A stretch of DNA of 64,000 nucleotides from Strix aluco (taxonomy: Eukaryota; Chordata; Aves; Strigiformes; Strigidae), in NCBI RefSeq assembly GCF_031877795.1, contig NC_133955.1, forward strand, positions 2,170,001 through 2,234,000. Direction: 5' to 3'. The notes below the pieces were generated by a model that did not search any database, was not told the DNA's origin, and was given only the letters and a program-made list of their open reading frames with translations. Shown in pieces: positions 1 to 48,000 of this stretch. Position 1 is the stretch's first letter; the number at the start of each line of letters is the position of its first letter. The position numbers and the translations under genes are program-made.

Positions 1-2109
1 CCAAAGAGCTGGAGTAATTCTGTATCTTACTGGTCTAACAGAGTATAGCTTTTCACTTTTTTACCAGGAGGGGATAATAAATTAACTTTTTAACAGACAA
101 AGATGGCACAATTTGTTTAGCGTGTGTGGGGAAAATGGTAAAATAACCCTGAATTCTAAAGCAGACCTTGCTCCCCTCTCCCACCCCAACCCCTCACGTT
201 GTACCTGGGAACGGGCAGAACTCTAGGGGGCAGTTCCCACCATTCGCTGCAGACTAATGTGAACCATCCTGGAGTTTTGTATGAACAGCTCTGTGACAAG
301 CAGAATTTGAAGCCTGATTTTTGTGTGTGTGCATGTGTGTGTCTGTCTAATAAGCTCTGATCAAAAACTTCCATGCAGTTGTGTCACAGTATCTCTCTTC
401 CCTGTGGATTCTCTGGTGTATAAGAATATATAATTAAACTTGGTGCCATAGCCTTCCCTTCAGTGGGAACGCTGTGCTTCTGTCTTCTACCTAGACATTT
501 TTTTTTTTTTTTAAGGAATTTTGTTTTGAGGCATTTGTCTCTCTTAGCTTTCACTGAAAAGGGCCAACAAGTGTAAATGATGTAGTCTCTTGAGAAAACC
601 CAACTAGAAGCAGATGGCTGCAGTGGTGTATCCTGATAGCTGTACAGGAGGGATCAAGTGAGTGTCCTCAGAGTGACCGGTCTCAGCCCTGGGAAGAGGT
701 AGGACCATCTTTTTTTGCCCCATGTGTTGGCAGCAAGGCTCAAAACCAGTCATCCATTCTTGGAGGTAAGTGAATACCAAATGTCTGGAAGCATCTAGGT
801 GTGGTTTAGGGTGTCAGTAGTAAACGGAGCACGCTCAGGTCTGGTTAGCCAGGGCTCGTGGAGAGGTGCTGGTGGGGTTCATGTGCTTTCTGGTGGGAGT
901 TGACTGCTGCGTGCCTTCGTGGTGCTTGCTTTAGTTAAGCTGGATGTGGGTTTAAACAAGACCATGAAAAATGACACCAACCTGGTGCTACCGATACTGT
1001 TCCTCATCCTGAACTGAGAAATCCAAGGATCTCTTTGCAATTGCAAGGTCCAAAAAGTAGATGGACTGGTGTCTTTTAGAGTTCCTGTTGGAGCTCATCA
1101 GCGTGTTGGTTAGAAACTGCTTTGATTTGCAGGTATCTTTTTTTTCCAGGACTGTAGCTGGTGGGAAGGGAAGGATTGGGGGATAAGTGGCTTTTGGGGA
1201 CTGGTGCTTTGCACTCTCCCCCCTGTAGTGTCAGCCCCAGTGCAGCCTGAGCTGGCCGGGCACAGTGCTGCTGCACAGGAGCTGGAGTTCGGGACCAGCC
1301 CTGGAGATGTGCTGTCCCCGTCTGTGCACGGGGGGCACAGAAGCAGTGCAGTTGTGCAGCACACTGTTGCAAGGAAACTCATGGTGTGCAGGATGTTTTT
1401 TGGCAAGAAATACTGTGACTCAGGCTTCCCCTAGAAAGAGGCTGAATAGGATGTGAGAGCAACAGAGGACAAAGGGAAGATGAAGCACTTTTGCATGGTC
1501 CTACTGGTGGTCGCACTGATGTAACTCCTTTGCCCTTCTGCTTTCCCACTGTCCTTCCTAACAAAATTCTGAACGCTCTGTGATGTATCTTTAAACAAAA
1601 AAACTGTGTTTGCTGGAGGGGTGTCAGTTTTGCTGAAACAAATCTGACCGGTAACAAGGTGATTGCTCAGGATGAAAAATGCTGGACTCGTACAGAGATC
1701 TGTCTAAGGTCTGGTTTCGAGGTGCAGACCACCTCTCTTACCTGTTGTCTGCTGTTGAGAAGAAACTAAACTAATAGTCATAAAGGTTACTAACGCCGTG
1801 TTAAGAAACACAAGCTCCCTGTTTAAGTTAAAACCGAGGGCTGGGATGCAGGCTACCGCCCAGCCCTGGGCATGTGCCGCTGCCGACGTCGGGCCCTGGC
1901 ACACACGTATCCTGCTCGCAGCTCCTCTGCGGGGAGGAACCGATCGTGTTTCGCACACTGGGTGTTAGCTTGCTAGAACAGCACGAAGCTCCGGTAGCCA
2001 CAGACTATAATTTACTAGCCGATAGCTCAGCCGTGACTCTGGAACGAGACTTTATGCGTATTCATGAGTATTGTTCTTGGATTGGTTTTTTTTGTATTAA
2101 CAAATAAAC
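1..2109. other. Region upstream of LZTR1, no gene recognised
   Basis: AT-rich single-copy-looking sequence with a short GT-rich tract near 325-350 and an AATAAA at 2103-2108. The ORFs are short and resemble nothing known. The AATAAA could end an upstream + strand gene (AIFM3 occupies this side in human), but I see no matching coding sequence. Confidence 0.5.
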
Positions 2110-38080
<35,971 letters not shown>

Positions 38081-38384
38081 CATGCTTTGGTAATCGAACT
38101 TTTCATTTGTTCCTCAAAAAACCTAGCACTTTACGGCTGACTCTCATTTTCACCATTCCATACTGAGCTACTCAGAGTGTCTACACAATATAACAGGCGG
38201 CCCAGGAGCACAGACAGCTGACTTGCTCTTCCATGGATTTACTCGGTTTGTACCTTTGTGGAGAAGGGTTTGGTCTCTGTTACGCACATGTAAAATTGAA
38301 ACCTTTACAGGAATGAATTTATTCCACGTGGTTTTGGGAGTAATTAAGTTCAGAATCAAGCCTGTTATTACTTTTGTACTGTAA

Positions 38385-38390
38385 AATAAA
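38385..38390 (+). terminator. LZTR1: LZTR1 poly(A) signal AATAAA (proximal)
   Basis: First canonical AATAAA after the LZTR1 stop, 305 bp downstream, giving a 3'UTR of about 330 bp. Confidence 0.6.
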
Positions 38391-38745
38391 GCAGTCATGA
38401 GTAAGAGAGTCATTAATACTTTGAAACACAATATTTAAAGAATACTATTTAAAGAACTTCAGCTGGCACAGCCAGGGGCTGTAAGGGGAAGTCAGATACA
38501 ACAAAACTGGAAACAGAGTGTGTGGTGTTCACAGAGAGGCTGACTGTTGGACCAGAGGGTAGTGACTTTTCAGAGACTCTCCATGGTGTGGATTAAAAGA
38601 TAAGCCCTTTTGTAGCCGCCTGGGTTGGCGGGCTGCAGGAAGTCCAGACCTGTGCTCTGCACCAGGTCAGACTAGAAGATTACAGCAGTCCTTTCTGACC
38701 ATCACATCCATTAATCCTGTCTTGCTAAGTCTGAATCAATTTATT

Positions 38746-38751
38746 AATAAA
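38746..38751 (+). terminator. LZTR1: Possible distal LZTR1 poly(A) signal AATAAA
   Basis: A second AATAAA about 670 bp past the stop, still in the AT-rich part before the composition step. Possible alternative 3' end. Confidence 0.35.
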
Positions 38752-38934
38752 GAGTTAATGTCTTCTCCTGGCATTTCCTGATTGACTTGGCTTTCATTTT
38801 GGAAAAAATTAAGCAAAAAGAGCTCTGATCCTGATGAAGGTCACTTTGTTAAAAATAAGTGTGCTACATCTTGTTGCTAATTTTAAGCTGAAGTCTCTTC
38901 GTTAGCCCTTGCCTTTCAGGACGGGGGATGAAGG

Positions 38935-39250
38935 CAGAGCGCCCTTCCCAGCCGCTTTGGAGCTGTGGCCGTTCCCTCCCGGCTCCGTCCGCGCTGGATG
39001 CTCCCGCGGTGCGGAGGAGCTTTGCCTCTCCCCGGCTGCCGAGCGGGGCTTGGCCGGGGCGCGGCTGCTGTTGGCGAAGCATCTGCCCAGCCCTGCCGGG
39101 AGCCGCCGGGGCAGCCCGGAGGAGGGAGCTGAGAGCCCAAACCGTGTCCTGGTGCTCTGCAGGGCTGTTCCCAACAGCAAGAGTTGGCCTGAGCTGGAGC
39201 AGGGGAAGATCCCTCCTGAAAGCACAGCCCTTGTGTTTCCACCCTTCTGG
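38935..39250. other. CpG-rich block downstream of LZTR1, no gene seen
   Basis: Abruptly CpG-rich after AT-rich LZTR1 flanking sequence. ORFs occur on both strands but none resembles a known protein. It could be a small orphan CpG island. Confidence 0.4.
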
Positions 39251-40109
39251 CCGTAATTTTTAATTCAGGCTGGTAAAGCAGGAGTGGGAGCTCCTGTTCA
39301 GCATCCCGGAGTGGGACATGCACGTGCGAGCTTCGGGGTGCGGAGGCCGTGGGGACTCTGTGCCGTGGAGAATGTGCCACTTCATTGAATCCCAGGGAGG
39401 TGCTTTCGGGACGACTCGCTCTCTCTCCCAGCTCAGGGCTTGCTCAGGTGAGTTGGAGCAGAGGTGGCAGATGCATCTGAGAGCCAATTTCACCTGGAGG
39501 GATTATTTCCAGATGCCTCATAGTAGTGAAGCCTCTTGTCAGGGGTCATGTTAATTGTACCGACAGATGCATGTTCCCTGGGAAACCAGAAGATCTGCAA
39601 ATGCAGAAAGATTATACGCCTCAACTTGTGAGAATACTCCAAGTTATTTTCAGCCATGCTGAATCCACTAGAGGACACCCATTTCCCAAACAAGCGCAGC
39701 CTCGTTCCCTCAGTGAAGAAGAACGGGCTGGTTCCAACCATGCCATAACCAGCCCCTCTGACTCCATTTTCTCAAACTAGTTGGGGTTTGGAGTTTACTC
39801 CTGAGCCTGTCTGGGAGGAAGTGCGCAGCCTCTGCACCCTCGGAGCCAGAGCACTGTGGGTGCCTTTGCTTTGGAGGTGGTTTTGGCTTAGTCCTGGCTC
39901 TAGTGGCCGTAGTGGTCGGGGTTGTGTTGCATCGGCAGGATTTATTGTCTGAAAAATTGTGGTTCACAGCGCGAGTACATCGTCATCGTGATTCACCTCT
40001 GGGCTGCTGTTGTGCGGGAGCTGGGATCGTGCTCCCCTCTGAGAGAGGAGCCGGGGAGCTGCCCCGTGGGAAGGCTGATGGACGCCTTCGCCCTGAGCTG
40101 CCCCCCTGC

Positions 40110-40520
40110 ACGTCTGATGGGGAGCGGCTGAGGGAACTGGGGGGGTTTAGTCTGGAGAAGAGGAGGCTGAGGGGAGACCTCATGGCCCTCTGCAACTCCC
40201 TGAAAGGAGGGTGCAGAGAGGGGGGATGAGTCTCTTGAGCCAAGGAACCAGCGCCAGGACAAGAGGGAATGGCCTCAAGCTGCGCCAGGGCAGGGTCAGA
40301 CTGGCTCTTAGGAAGGATTTCTTTGCAGAAGGGGCTGTTGGGCGTTGGAATGGGCTGCCCAGGGCAGGGGGGGAGTCCCCATCCCTGGAGGGGTTGAAGA
40401 GTCGGGTTGACCCAGCGCTGAGGGATCTGGTGGGGTTGGGAACGGTCAGGGTGAGGTTCATGGTGGGGCTGGAGGAGCTTCAAGGGCTTTTCCAGCCGAG
40501 GTGATTCTGGGATTCTGTGG
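40110..40520 (+). mobile_element. CR1 LINE 3' end between LZTR1 and RNPEP
   Basis: Sense orientation. Starts near GTCTGATGGGGAGCGGCTGA and ends GATTCTGGGATTCTGTGG, the CR1 3' tail. Very similar to the 45778 copy in opposite orientation. A short frame containing RWNGLPRA stays open through it. Confidence 0.92.
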
Positions 40521-41153
40521 GTCCCCCTGCGGTTTGTCCCTGGGGGACTGGGCTGGGTCTCAGGAGAAGGCGCCAGGAGAAGCCAGGGATGTCGTGGGGG
40601 GGGAAGGGGCCAACCTGCCCCTAGGATCAGGCGGCTGCACGGCCCCGCCAGCCCCCCGGGGCACCCCCACGTTTCCTGAGGGATCTCGGGGCGGGAGCAG
40701 CTGGTGCTGGAGGAGCTACTGCCGCAGGGCTGGCAGCGGGGCCAGCACACGGGGGTTGGTTTGAGCTTCCCAAGGTGCGGGGCTGTTCTTGTTACCGCCA
40801 CCTCCGGGATCCTTCTGAGACGGGGCCTTGGGGACCTTTATGGCCAGCGGGTTCCCGGGGTTACTGCAGCCTTGGGGCAGTTTTGAGCAGGAATTTTGGG
40901 GAGGGTGCTCCTAGTCCTGCATTTGGTAAGGAATAAGTAACAGCGTGGCTGCCAACCTTTGTCTCACTCCAACAGTCTCCACCATACACAGGTCACGCCG
41001 GCTCTTCAAAGCCCTCAGGTTGTGCTCTACTTGCACCGTTGCCCACACTCTGGGATTTTTCCCAGCAAAGAGCAGGTCCCCGTAAGCTCGTGGCCCCACA
41101 GCCGTGCCCCTTGGGGCCTGGGGCAGCTGCTGTCAGCACCTGGCTGCTCACCA

Positions 41154-41383
41154 GAGCCTGGCTCAAAGCCCTCACCGGAGCAGGGGGCAAGTTCCTGAGC
41201 CCAGCTCAAAGCCCTCACCAGAGCAGAGGCCAAGTTCCTGAGCCTGGCTCAAAGTCCTCACCAGAGCAGAGGCCAAGTTCCTGAGCCTGGCTCAAAGCCC
41301 TCACTGGAGGAGGCAAGTTCCTGAGACCGGCTCAAAGCCCTCACCGGAGCAGGGGGCAAGTTCCTGAGCCTGGCTCAAAGCCC
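41154..41383 (+). repeat. 43-bp minisatellite, about 5.4 copies
   Basis: Unit begins GAGCCTGGCTCAAAGCCCTC and ends CAAGTTCCT. One copy has a short deletion (AGGAGGCAAG). Copies 1 and 5 share GGAGCAGGGGG and copies 2 and 3 share AGAGCAGAGG, so blocks of units were copied together. Confidence 0.9.
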
Positions 41384-41807
41384 ATCAGGCTGTGCAGGGG
41401 CAGAGCCCCCCACCCATGACACTGCTGCTTGACCGTCTGTCATCACTCCCTGGGCATTAGGTCCAGATTTAGGAGATGGCCTTAGCCCAGCTGACACACC
41501 CAGAGCTGCCGCTTTTGCCTCTCCCCCCCACGGAGCCGGTGGGGTCAGGTCCCCAGGGTGCAGACAGCACCAGCCCCCCAAGGAGAGGACCACCCCCCCC
41601 CCATCCCCTCACAGCTTGGCAGGAGCCTGGTGCAGATCAGGGCCACGGCCTCCCCCAGCTGTGCCAGCCCAGGGAGTGACGGGGCTGGCAAGGGCCCCTC
41701 CTGGGCCACCAGCCTGGTTCTTGAGCCAGAGGAGCAGGGACTCACGCTAAGGTTGCTCATGGGACACTGGGAACAGGAAAAGTACAAAAAGAGAAAAAAT
41801 TACACAT

Positions 41808-41813
41808 TTTAAT
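41808..41813 (-). terminator. RNPEP: RNPEP poly(A) signal ATTAAA
   Basis: ATTAAA on the minus strand, about 80 bp after the stop, followed by a U-rich stretch as expected downstream of a cleavage site. Implies a very short 3'UTR (about 100 bp). Confidence 0.65.
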
Positions 41814-41893
41814 GAGGAAACGTATGCAGTGAGGGAGAGAGCACCGAGGCCGTGCCAGAGGGAAAGCCCGGAGGGAGCAGGGCCCAGGCTGCA

Positions 41894-42058
41894 CTAGGCC
41901 TCTGCCACCTCCAAGCCCAGGATCTTCTTGACGTAGTTCTGGACGTTGACGTGGAGTTGGGGGGCTGTAGCGGAGAAGGTCTCCATGGCCAGGGCCCGGG
42001 CTGCCTCCGACCCGCCCCACATGGCGCGGTAGAGGGGCAGGGTGTACTTCTGCTTCCC
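41894..42058 (-). CDS. RNPEP: RNPEP exon 11 (terminal)
   Basis: Residues 577-630 and TAG stop at 41896-41894: [20 protein letters not shown] through [14 protein letters not shown]. The final eight residues are not conserved with human. Confidence 0.96.
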   Translation of the reverse strand, partial: GKQKYTLPLYRAMWGGSEAARALAMETFSATAPQLHVNVQNYVKKILGLEVAEA

Positions 42059-45000
42059 CTGCAGAGACACAGTGGGGGTTACACCCCACCCGCCTCCCCG
42101 GGGGTGAAGCCCCAGGAGCCCCACACCCCCCGCCAGGGCTCAGCGCCTCCAGCATTGCCCACTCTTGGCCAGGGAGAGGGCACAGAGGGGTGGGACAGGG
42201 GCCCTGCTGCTGTGAGTGACCCTTGGCACTGCAGCACCTGGGGAGGGGAGAAGACCTTGACCTTGAAGAAGGGGTGGGCCCATGCAAGGCTCATGAGGTT
42301 CAACAAGGTCAAGTGCAAGGTCCTGCCCCTGGGTCAGGGCAACCCCCACTATCAGTACAGACTGGGGGATGGATGGATGGATGGATGGATGGATGGATGG
42401 ATGGATGGACGGGTGGACGGACGGGTGGACGGACGGGTGGACGGACGGGTGGATGGATGGAGAGCGGCCCTGCGGAGAAGGACTTGGGGGTACTGGTGGG
42501 TGATAAATTGGACATGAACCAGCAATGTGCACTCACAGCCCAGAAAGCCAACCCTGTGCTGGGCTGCATCAGGAAAAGTGGCCAGCAGGTCGAGGGGGGG
42601 GGATTCTCCCTCTCTGCTCCACTCTCCTGAGACCCCCCCCTGCAGTGCTGGGTCCAGCTCTGGGGGCACCAACACCAGGACACGGACCTGCTCGAGCGGG
42701 GCCAGAGGAGGCCACAAAGATGCTCAGGGGGCTGGAGCACCCCCCTGTGAGGACAGGCTGAGAGAGTTGGGGGGGTTCAGCTGGAGAAGAGAAGGCTCCG
42801 GGGAGACCTTGGAGCAGCCTGTAGAGGGGCTACAGGAAAGGGGGGAGGGACTCTTGATCAGGGGTGTAGGGATAGGATGAGGGGGGACGGTTTTAAACTG
42901 AAAGAGGGGAGATTTGGATTAAGATCTAAGGAAGAAATTCTTCCCTGTGAGGGTGGTGAGGCCCTGGCACAGGTTGCCCAGAGAAGCTGTGGCTGCCCCC
43001 TCCCTGGAAGGGTTCAAGGCCAGGTTGGACGGGGCTTTGGGCAACCTGGGCTAGTGGAAGGTGTCCCTGCCCGGGGCAGGGGGGTGGGACTGGATGGTCT
43101 CTAAGGTCCCCTCCAACCCAAACCAGTCTGTGGGTCTATCAGGAGCAGGAGCCGCTCTCTGGCACTGAAGGGCCTGTGCCCTGTGCCCATCCCTCCCGCC
43201 GGGCGCACTGCTGGGCACAGCCAGCGCTGCCCAGGGACGCACCTGGCTGTGGAGGAAGTCCTTGACCTTGCTGTACTCAGCCTCGAGGTTGTTCTTGAGG
43301 ACAATCTGGCACCAGCGCAGTCGCAGCTCGGCGTTCAGGGCCTTGGAAATCTTCGGGTACATGTTGCTCAGCCTTTCCACATTGCCTGTGAGAGGGGGCT
43401 CGTCATCATCCCCACGGGGGCTCTGCCCCCACCTCCCAGCCCTGCTCCGAGGGGCCCCTGTGAGCCCACCCGGCTGTGCTGCATGTCCCAGCCTCTGGGA
43501 CCCTCCCTGAGCCTCCCAGCACCCCCAGCTCTGGGAGCACCCCAGGTAGCCCTGCAGAGCCACGCACCCGGCGGCTTGGGGTGCCAGCACGAGGGTGGGG
43601 AGGGCCCTCAGCAAAGAGTGCAAGGAGAGCTGAGCTGAGACGGGGAGGCGACAGCCCAGCTGAGCCCGCCTGGGGCTCGCAGGGCTCCTCCTTGCTACTG
43701 TCCACTCCCCAGACGTCTGGGGACACGCTGCCCCTGGCTCTCCACCCCCCACCACACCGACTGAGGGCTCCCAGACACCGGGAGCGGCGCTGCCGGACTG
43801 CCGTGACGGGCTGATGGCCACGCACCCGTGACCCTGCTGATCCCGGCCAACTGGCTGGGCCGGGCCTGTCCCTGTGTCTCCTCTGGGCACTGGGGGGTGA
43901 CCTGGCCCTCACCTTCTGGCAGGGGGGATTTCTGCAGGACCTGATCCAGGAAGTAGACCAGCTGGTAGGTCCTCCAGGCCGTGATGTCCACAGCTTCAAT
44001 CGCTTCCATGTTCAAGCTGTCGGCTGCCCAGAGCTCTGCCAGCTCATCTGCCGGCTTCATCAGCTGCTCCCCCGGTGAGAGGTCGGGCAGGTAGGGGGGC
44101 CAGCCCGGCGTGTTCAGCCAGCGGTCGAACTCAAAGCCTGCAGCAAGGAAGGGAAGGGGAGCTGGGACCTGTTTTCTGGACCCCACGCCGGGTGCTGCTA
44201 CCCAGACATCCCACTGCCAGCTCTGAGGGCGTCCCCAGCACCCGCAAACCTGCCCAGGGACGGCAACAAGCAGTGACTAACGGGGTGAGGCTGTTGAGCC
44301 GCCCTGGGCTTGGCGTGTGCCTGTGCGGTACCAGCCCCACTGCTGCCCGTGAGACAACCCAGCTCCAGCACGGGAAGCTCCTGCCAAGCCAGGATCTCCA
44401 CAGCAAGGCTGAGGTGAGCCTGGCCCCAGCACTCGCCAGTGGCTCCACCAGCAAACGCTCACACCCTGGTGCTACTCACCAGGCACAGCCGTCTGTGGGG
44501 AAACCCCATGAATCAGCACCCGAGCGCAGAGCACGGACTGGATTTGTGTGGACAGTCAGGCTGAGCAGGCACGTGCCCGAGCCCAGGTTAGAGCCTGACC
44601 CGGGCCAGCCAGCGCTGTGCCTCCTCCACTGCAGCCGAGCCCAGCAGCAGCAGCAGTTGTCTCCAGTAAAACACACAAACCAACGTGCATGGGGTCTGCA
44701 GGGGACACGGGACAGCTCCGACACCCGCGGGGTGCTGGTTCCCTGGCCAAGAAGGCGCCGTGCTGACCTGGGATGGACTCCACACCCTTTTCCTTCAGCT
44801 CCGGGAAGTACTCCAGGAAGAAACCGAGGGTGTCGTCCGCAGTGATGCTCTGGAACTTGAACTGGTTCACGTAGGCCTGCAGGGACAGCCGGGGTGTGAT
44901 GCCACATGCACTCAGCCCTGGCAGTGCTGCCCAGCCCTCCCCGTGCTCCATCTCATTCCCCATCTCCGTTTCCCACCTCCTCTTCCTCTCTCCAGCCCGT

Positions 45001-48000
45001 CCTCCCCAGGCTCCCAGTGCTCTGGCCTCCCGCCGCAGGGTTCTGTACGGCTCAGCACCTCCGGCTGGTTCCTCCTCGTACCCACCTGCAGGAAGGCATC
45101 AAACTTGTTCTGGTCCCCCACGAGATGGGCCAAGTAGCTCACAAAGCAGTACCCCTTCTCGTAGGGTGTTTCATTGTACGTGTCATCCGGATTAACACCT
45201 AGAAAAACAGAAAACACTCAGAAATCATCTGCCCATCTGCAAAACAAAAGGGCCCTCGCGTGTGCCAAGATTTCCGCTTTCTGTGCTGGGTGCAAGCCTG
45301 TCACATCCCTCCTGGAGGCATCGCCTCGCTCGGGTCCCACCACCAGCGCCAGTTTTATTGCAAGCCGTGAAACACCCCAGCAGCAGGGCCTCTCCCCCAC
45401 ACCACCACCCCTCCCCTGCCCCCGCTGCCCCCGGCCGGCTGCGGGAGGATGGGGATGCCCCACAGACCTGGCTCGATGACCACGCGCAGCTTGTTGAGCG
45501 GATGGTCCTCCCCCGTGTTGTCCATGTGCTGGCGCAGCAGGGCCCTGCCCGTGGCAGCCTCCAGGCAGGTGTAGGCTGAACCTGGGCAGAGACAAGCAGG
45601 AGGCGTTCGGAGACCCCGAGCAGACCCCTGTAGGCTTCGAGCACAATGGGTGCTGCCACGGGAGGGAAACAGCGTTCTCTTATGAGCTGGGAGAGGGGGA
45701 AACTGATAAACAAGGCATCGGGATGGTGGAGTTGCAGAGAGGTGCAGCAACACTGCCCTCGGTTAGCGAGAGGGTTTTTACAGAATCCCAGAATCATCTG
45801 GGTTGGAAAAGCCCTTGAAGCTCCTCCAGTCCAACCATGAACCTCACCCTGACCATTCCCAACTCCACCAGATCCCTCAGCGCTGGGTCAACCCGACTCT
45901 TCAACCCCTCCAGGGATGGGGACTCCCCCCCTGCCCTGGGCAGCCCATTCCAACGCCCAACAACCCCTTCTGCAAAGAAATGTTTCCTAATATCCAGTCT
46001 AAACCTTCCCTGGTGCAACTTGAGGCCATTACCTCTTGTCCTGTCACTTGTCACTTGGTTAAAGAGACTCATCCCCCCTCTCTGCACCCTCCTTTCAGGG
46101 AGTTGGAGAGGGCCATGAGGTCTCCCCTCAGCCTCCTCTTCTCCAGACTAAACCCCCCCAGTTCCCTCAGCCGCTCCCCATCAGACCTGTGCTCCAGACC
46201 CTGCACCAGCTCCGTTGCCCTTCTCTGGACACGCTCGAGTCATTCAAGGGCCTTTTTGGAGTGAGGGGCCCAAAACTGAACCCACTCATCGAGGGGCGGC
46301 CTCACCAGTGCCGAGCACAGGGGTCAGATCCCTTCCCTGTCCCTGCTGGCCACACTAGTGCTGATACAAGCCAGGATGCCATTGGCCTTCTTGGCCAAGT
46401 TAGAACCGTTTATCCAGATGCAGCAAATGGCACCAGGAGCCGTGGCTGTGACCGTGTGTTCAGCTGGGAGCTCAGCGCAGCTGGTATCGGCTCCCCAAGG
46501 GAGCTGCGGGAGCGAGGTGAGGCTGGGCAGGACGGCAGCGCCCACGCCCGCGTGCGGGGCTGCGGGGGCTCCATCCACCTCCCTGTTGCTAACACGAGGC
46601 CCCGAGGGCATCACAGGCTGCCACTCTTCACCTCTGCCAAGACGCAGCACAAGCTCCGGCCCTGCATGGGGTGCTCGGACCGCGGACCCACGCGGGTCCT
46701 GCCCACGCCAGCACGGCCGCAGGCAGGGACTCGGCGCTCTGCGGCCGGGCAGGGCCACGCACCGTAGACCTCGGTGGAAATGCGCCTCTGGGCGTACATG
46801 GTGAAACCCTCGTTCAGCCAAAACTCGCCCCACGTGGCGTTGGTGACCAGGTTGCCAAACCAGCTGTGGGAGATCTCATGGATGATGACGTCCACGAGGG
46901 AGCGGTCCCCGGCCAGCAGGCAGGGCGTCACAAAGGTGAGGCAGGGATTCTCCATCCCGCCGAAGGGGAAGGAGGGTGGCATGAACAGGATGTCGTACCT
47001 GCCCGGGAAGAGCAGACAGCTGGGGTCAGGCCCACCTCCTCCCGGGGACGAGGGGATGCTCCCTCCCCAGCCCCCGGGAACAAGGTCCTTCAGGAACAGG
47101 AGGCCGTACCTGCCCCAAACATAAGGTCCAAAGAGCTTCTCTCCAACCGTCAGGAACTCCTCAATCACCCCATCGTACTCCTTCTTTGCAGCCTCGATCA
47201 GGCAGGGCTCGGCCCAGACACGGCTCCTGGCCAAGCGTGTAGAAAAGGAGGTTTTAACCATTAGCGGACTTTTACCCTATTGCTTCATCAGGCAAAAACG
47301 GCACATTTATTCCACAGTAAAATAAAAGCCTGCTGATAAAGGAAGCTAATGAAACTGATAGTGCAAACTGCTGTAATTTCTTTCCTTGTCAGAATGTCAA
47401 AGGCCTTTTATATGGCTACGTGACAGCTGGGAACTCAAACAAACCACCAGCCTCGGGAAGAGACGCGGGACCCTCCGTGAACGGGGACCCGCTGCTCTCC
47501 TTCACGTGCACAGGGGTGAAATGAGCAGAGCCAGGGACACCCTCAAAGGGGAGGGGACCTGGCACCGAAGCTCCTCCTTGCTCTTGAAGCACCCTCACCC
47601 GGCAGAGCCCGGTCTGATGACGCAGCACCACGTGCACAGCAGACGGGGACTGACCGGGTCACGCTTACGGTCGGTGTCTCGGCCCCTGCCTGCTCTCCAG
47701 GGCCCAGCGGTGCAGGGAGAGGCAGCTGCCACGGGGCAGCACGGCACGGGAGCTTCCCCGTGCGGCTCAACGCTCAGGTCATCTCCAGAGCCACTTACCT
47801 TGGGCCAACGTCAGCAGACACAATGTCCCCGACAGCCAGAGCAATCAGGTAGGAGGGGATCGGCTGGGACATCTTGAAGACGAAGGTGTTATCCTTCTGC
47901 TTCTCCCAGCTCGTGGCACTCATCACAGCCGTGAAACCCTCGGGGACCTGGACACGTAGATGAAAACATCTATTAGATCCGTAACGTACAGAGCGGGATG

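Larger units (their letters stand above)
38752..41807. other. LZTR1-RNPEP intergenic region
   Basis: Between the two convergent 3' ends. Holds the CpG-rich block, one CR1 copy and the 43-bp minisatellite; the remainder (39.3-40.1, 40.5-41.1 kb) shows nothing recognisable. Confidence 0.75.

Noticed and set aside
1-2109. AIFM3 3' end, expected upstream of LZTR1 by human synteny
   Set aside because: No AIFM3 coding sequence is visible; only an AATAAA at 2103-2108.
41157-41284. Repeating peptide frames over the 43-bp minisatellite
   Set aside because: A 43-bp unit shifts frame in each copy, so no repeat protein is encoded; it is a noncoding tandem repeat.
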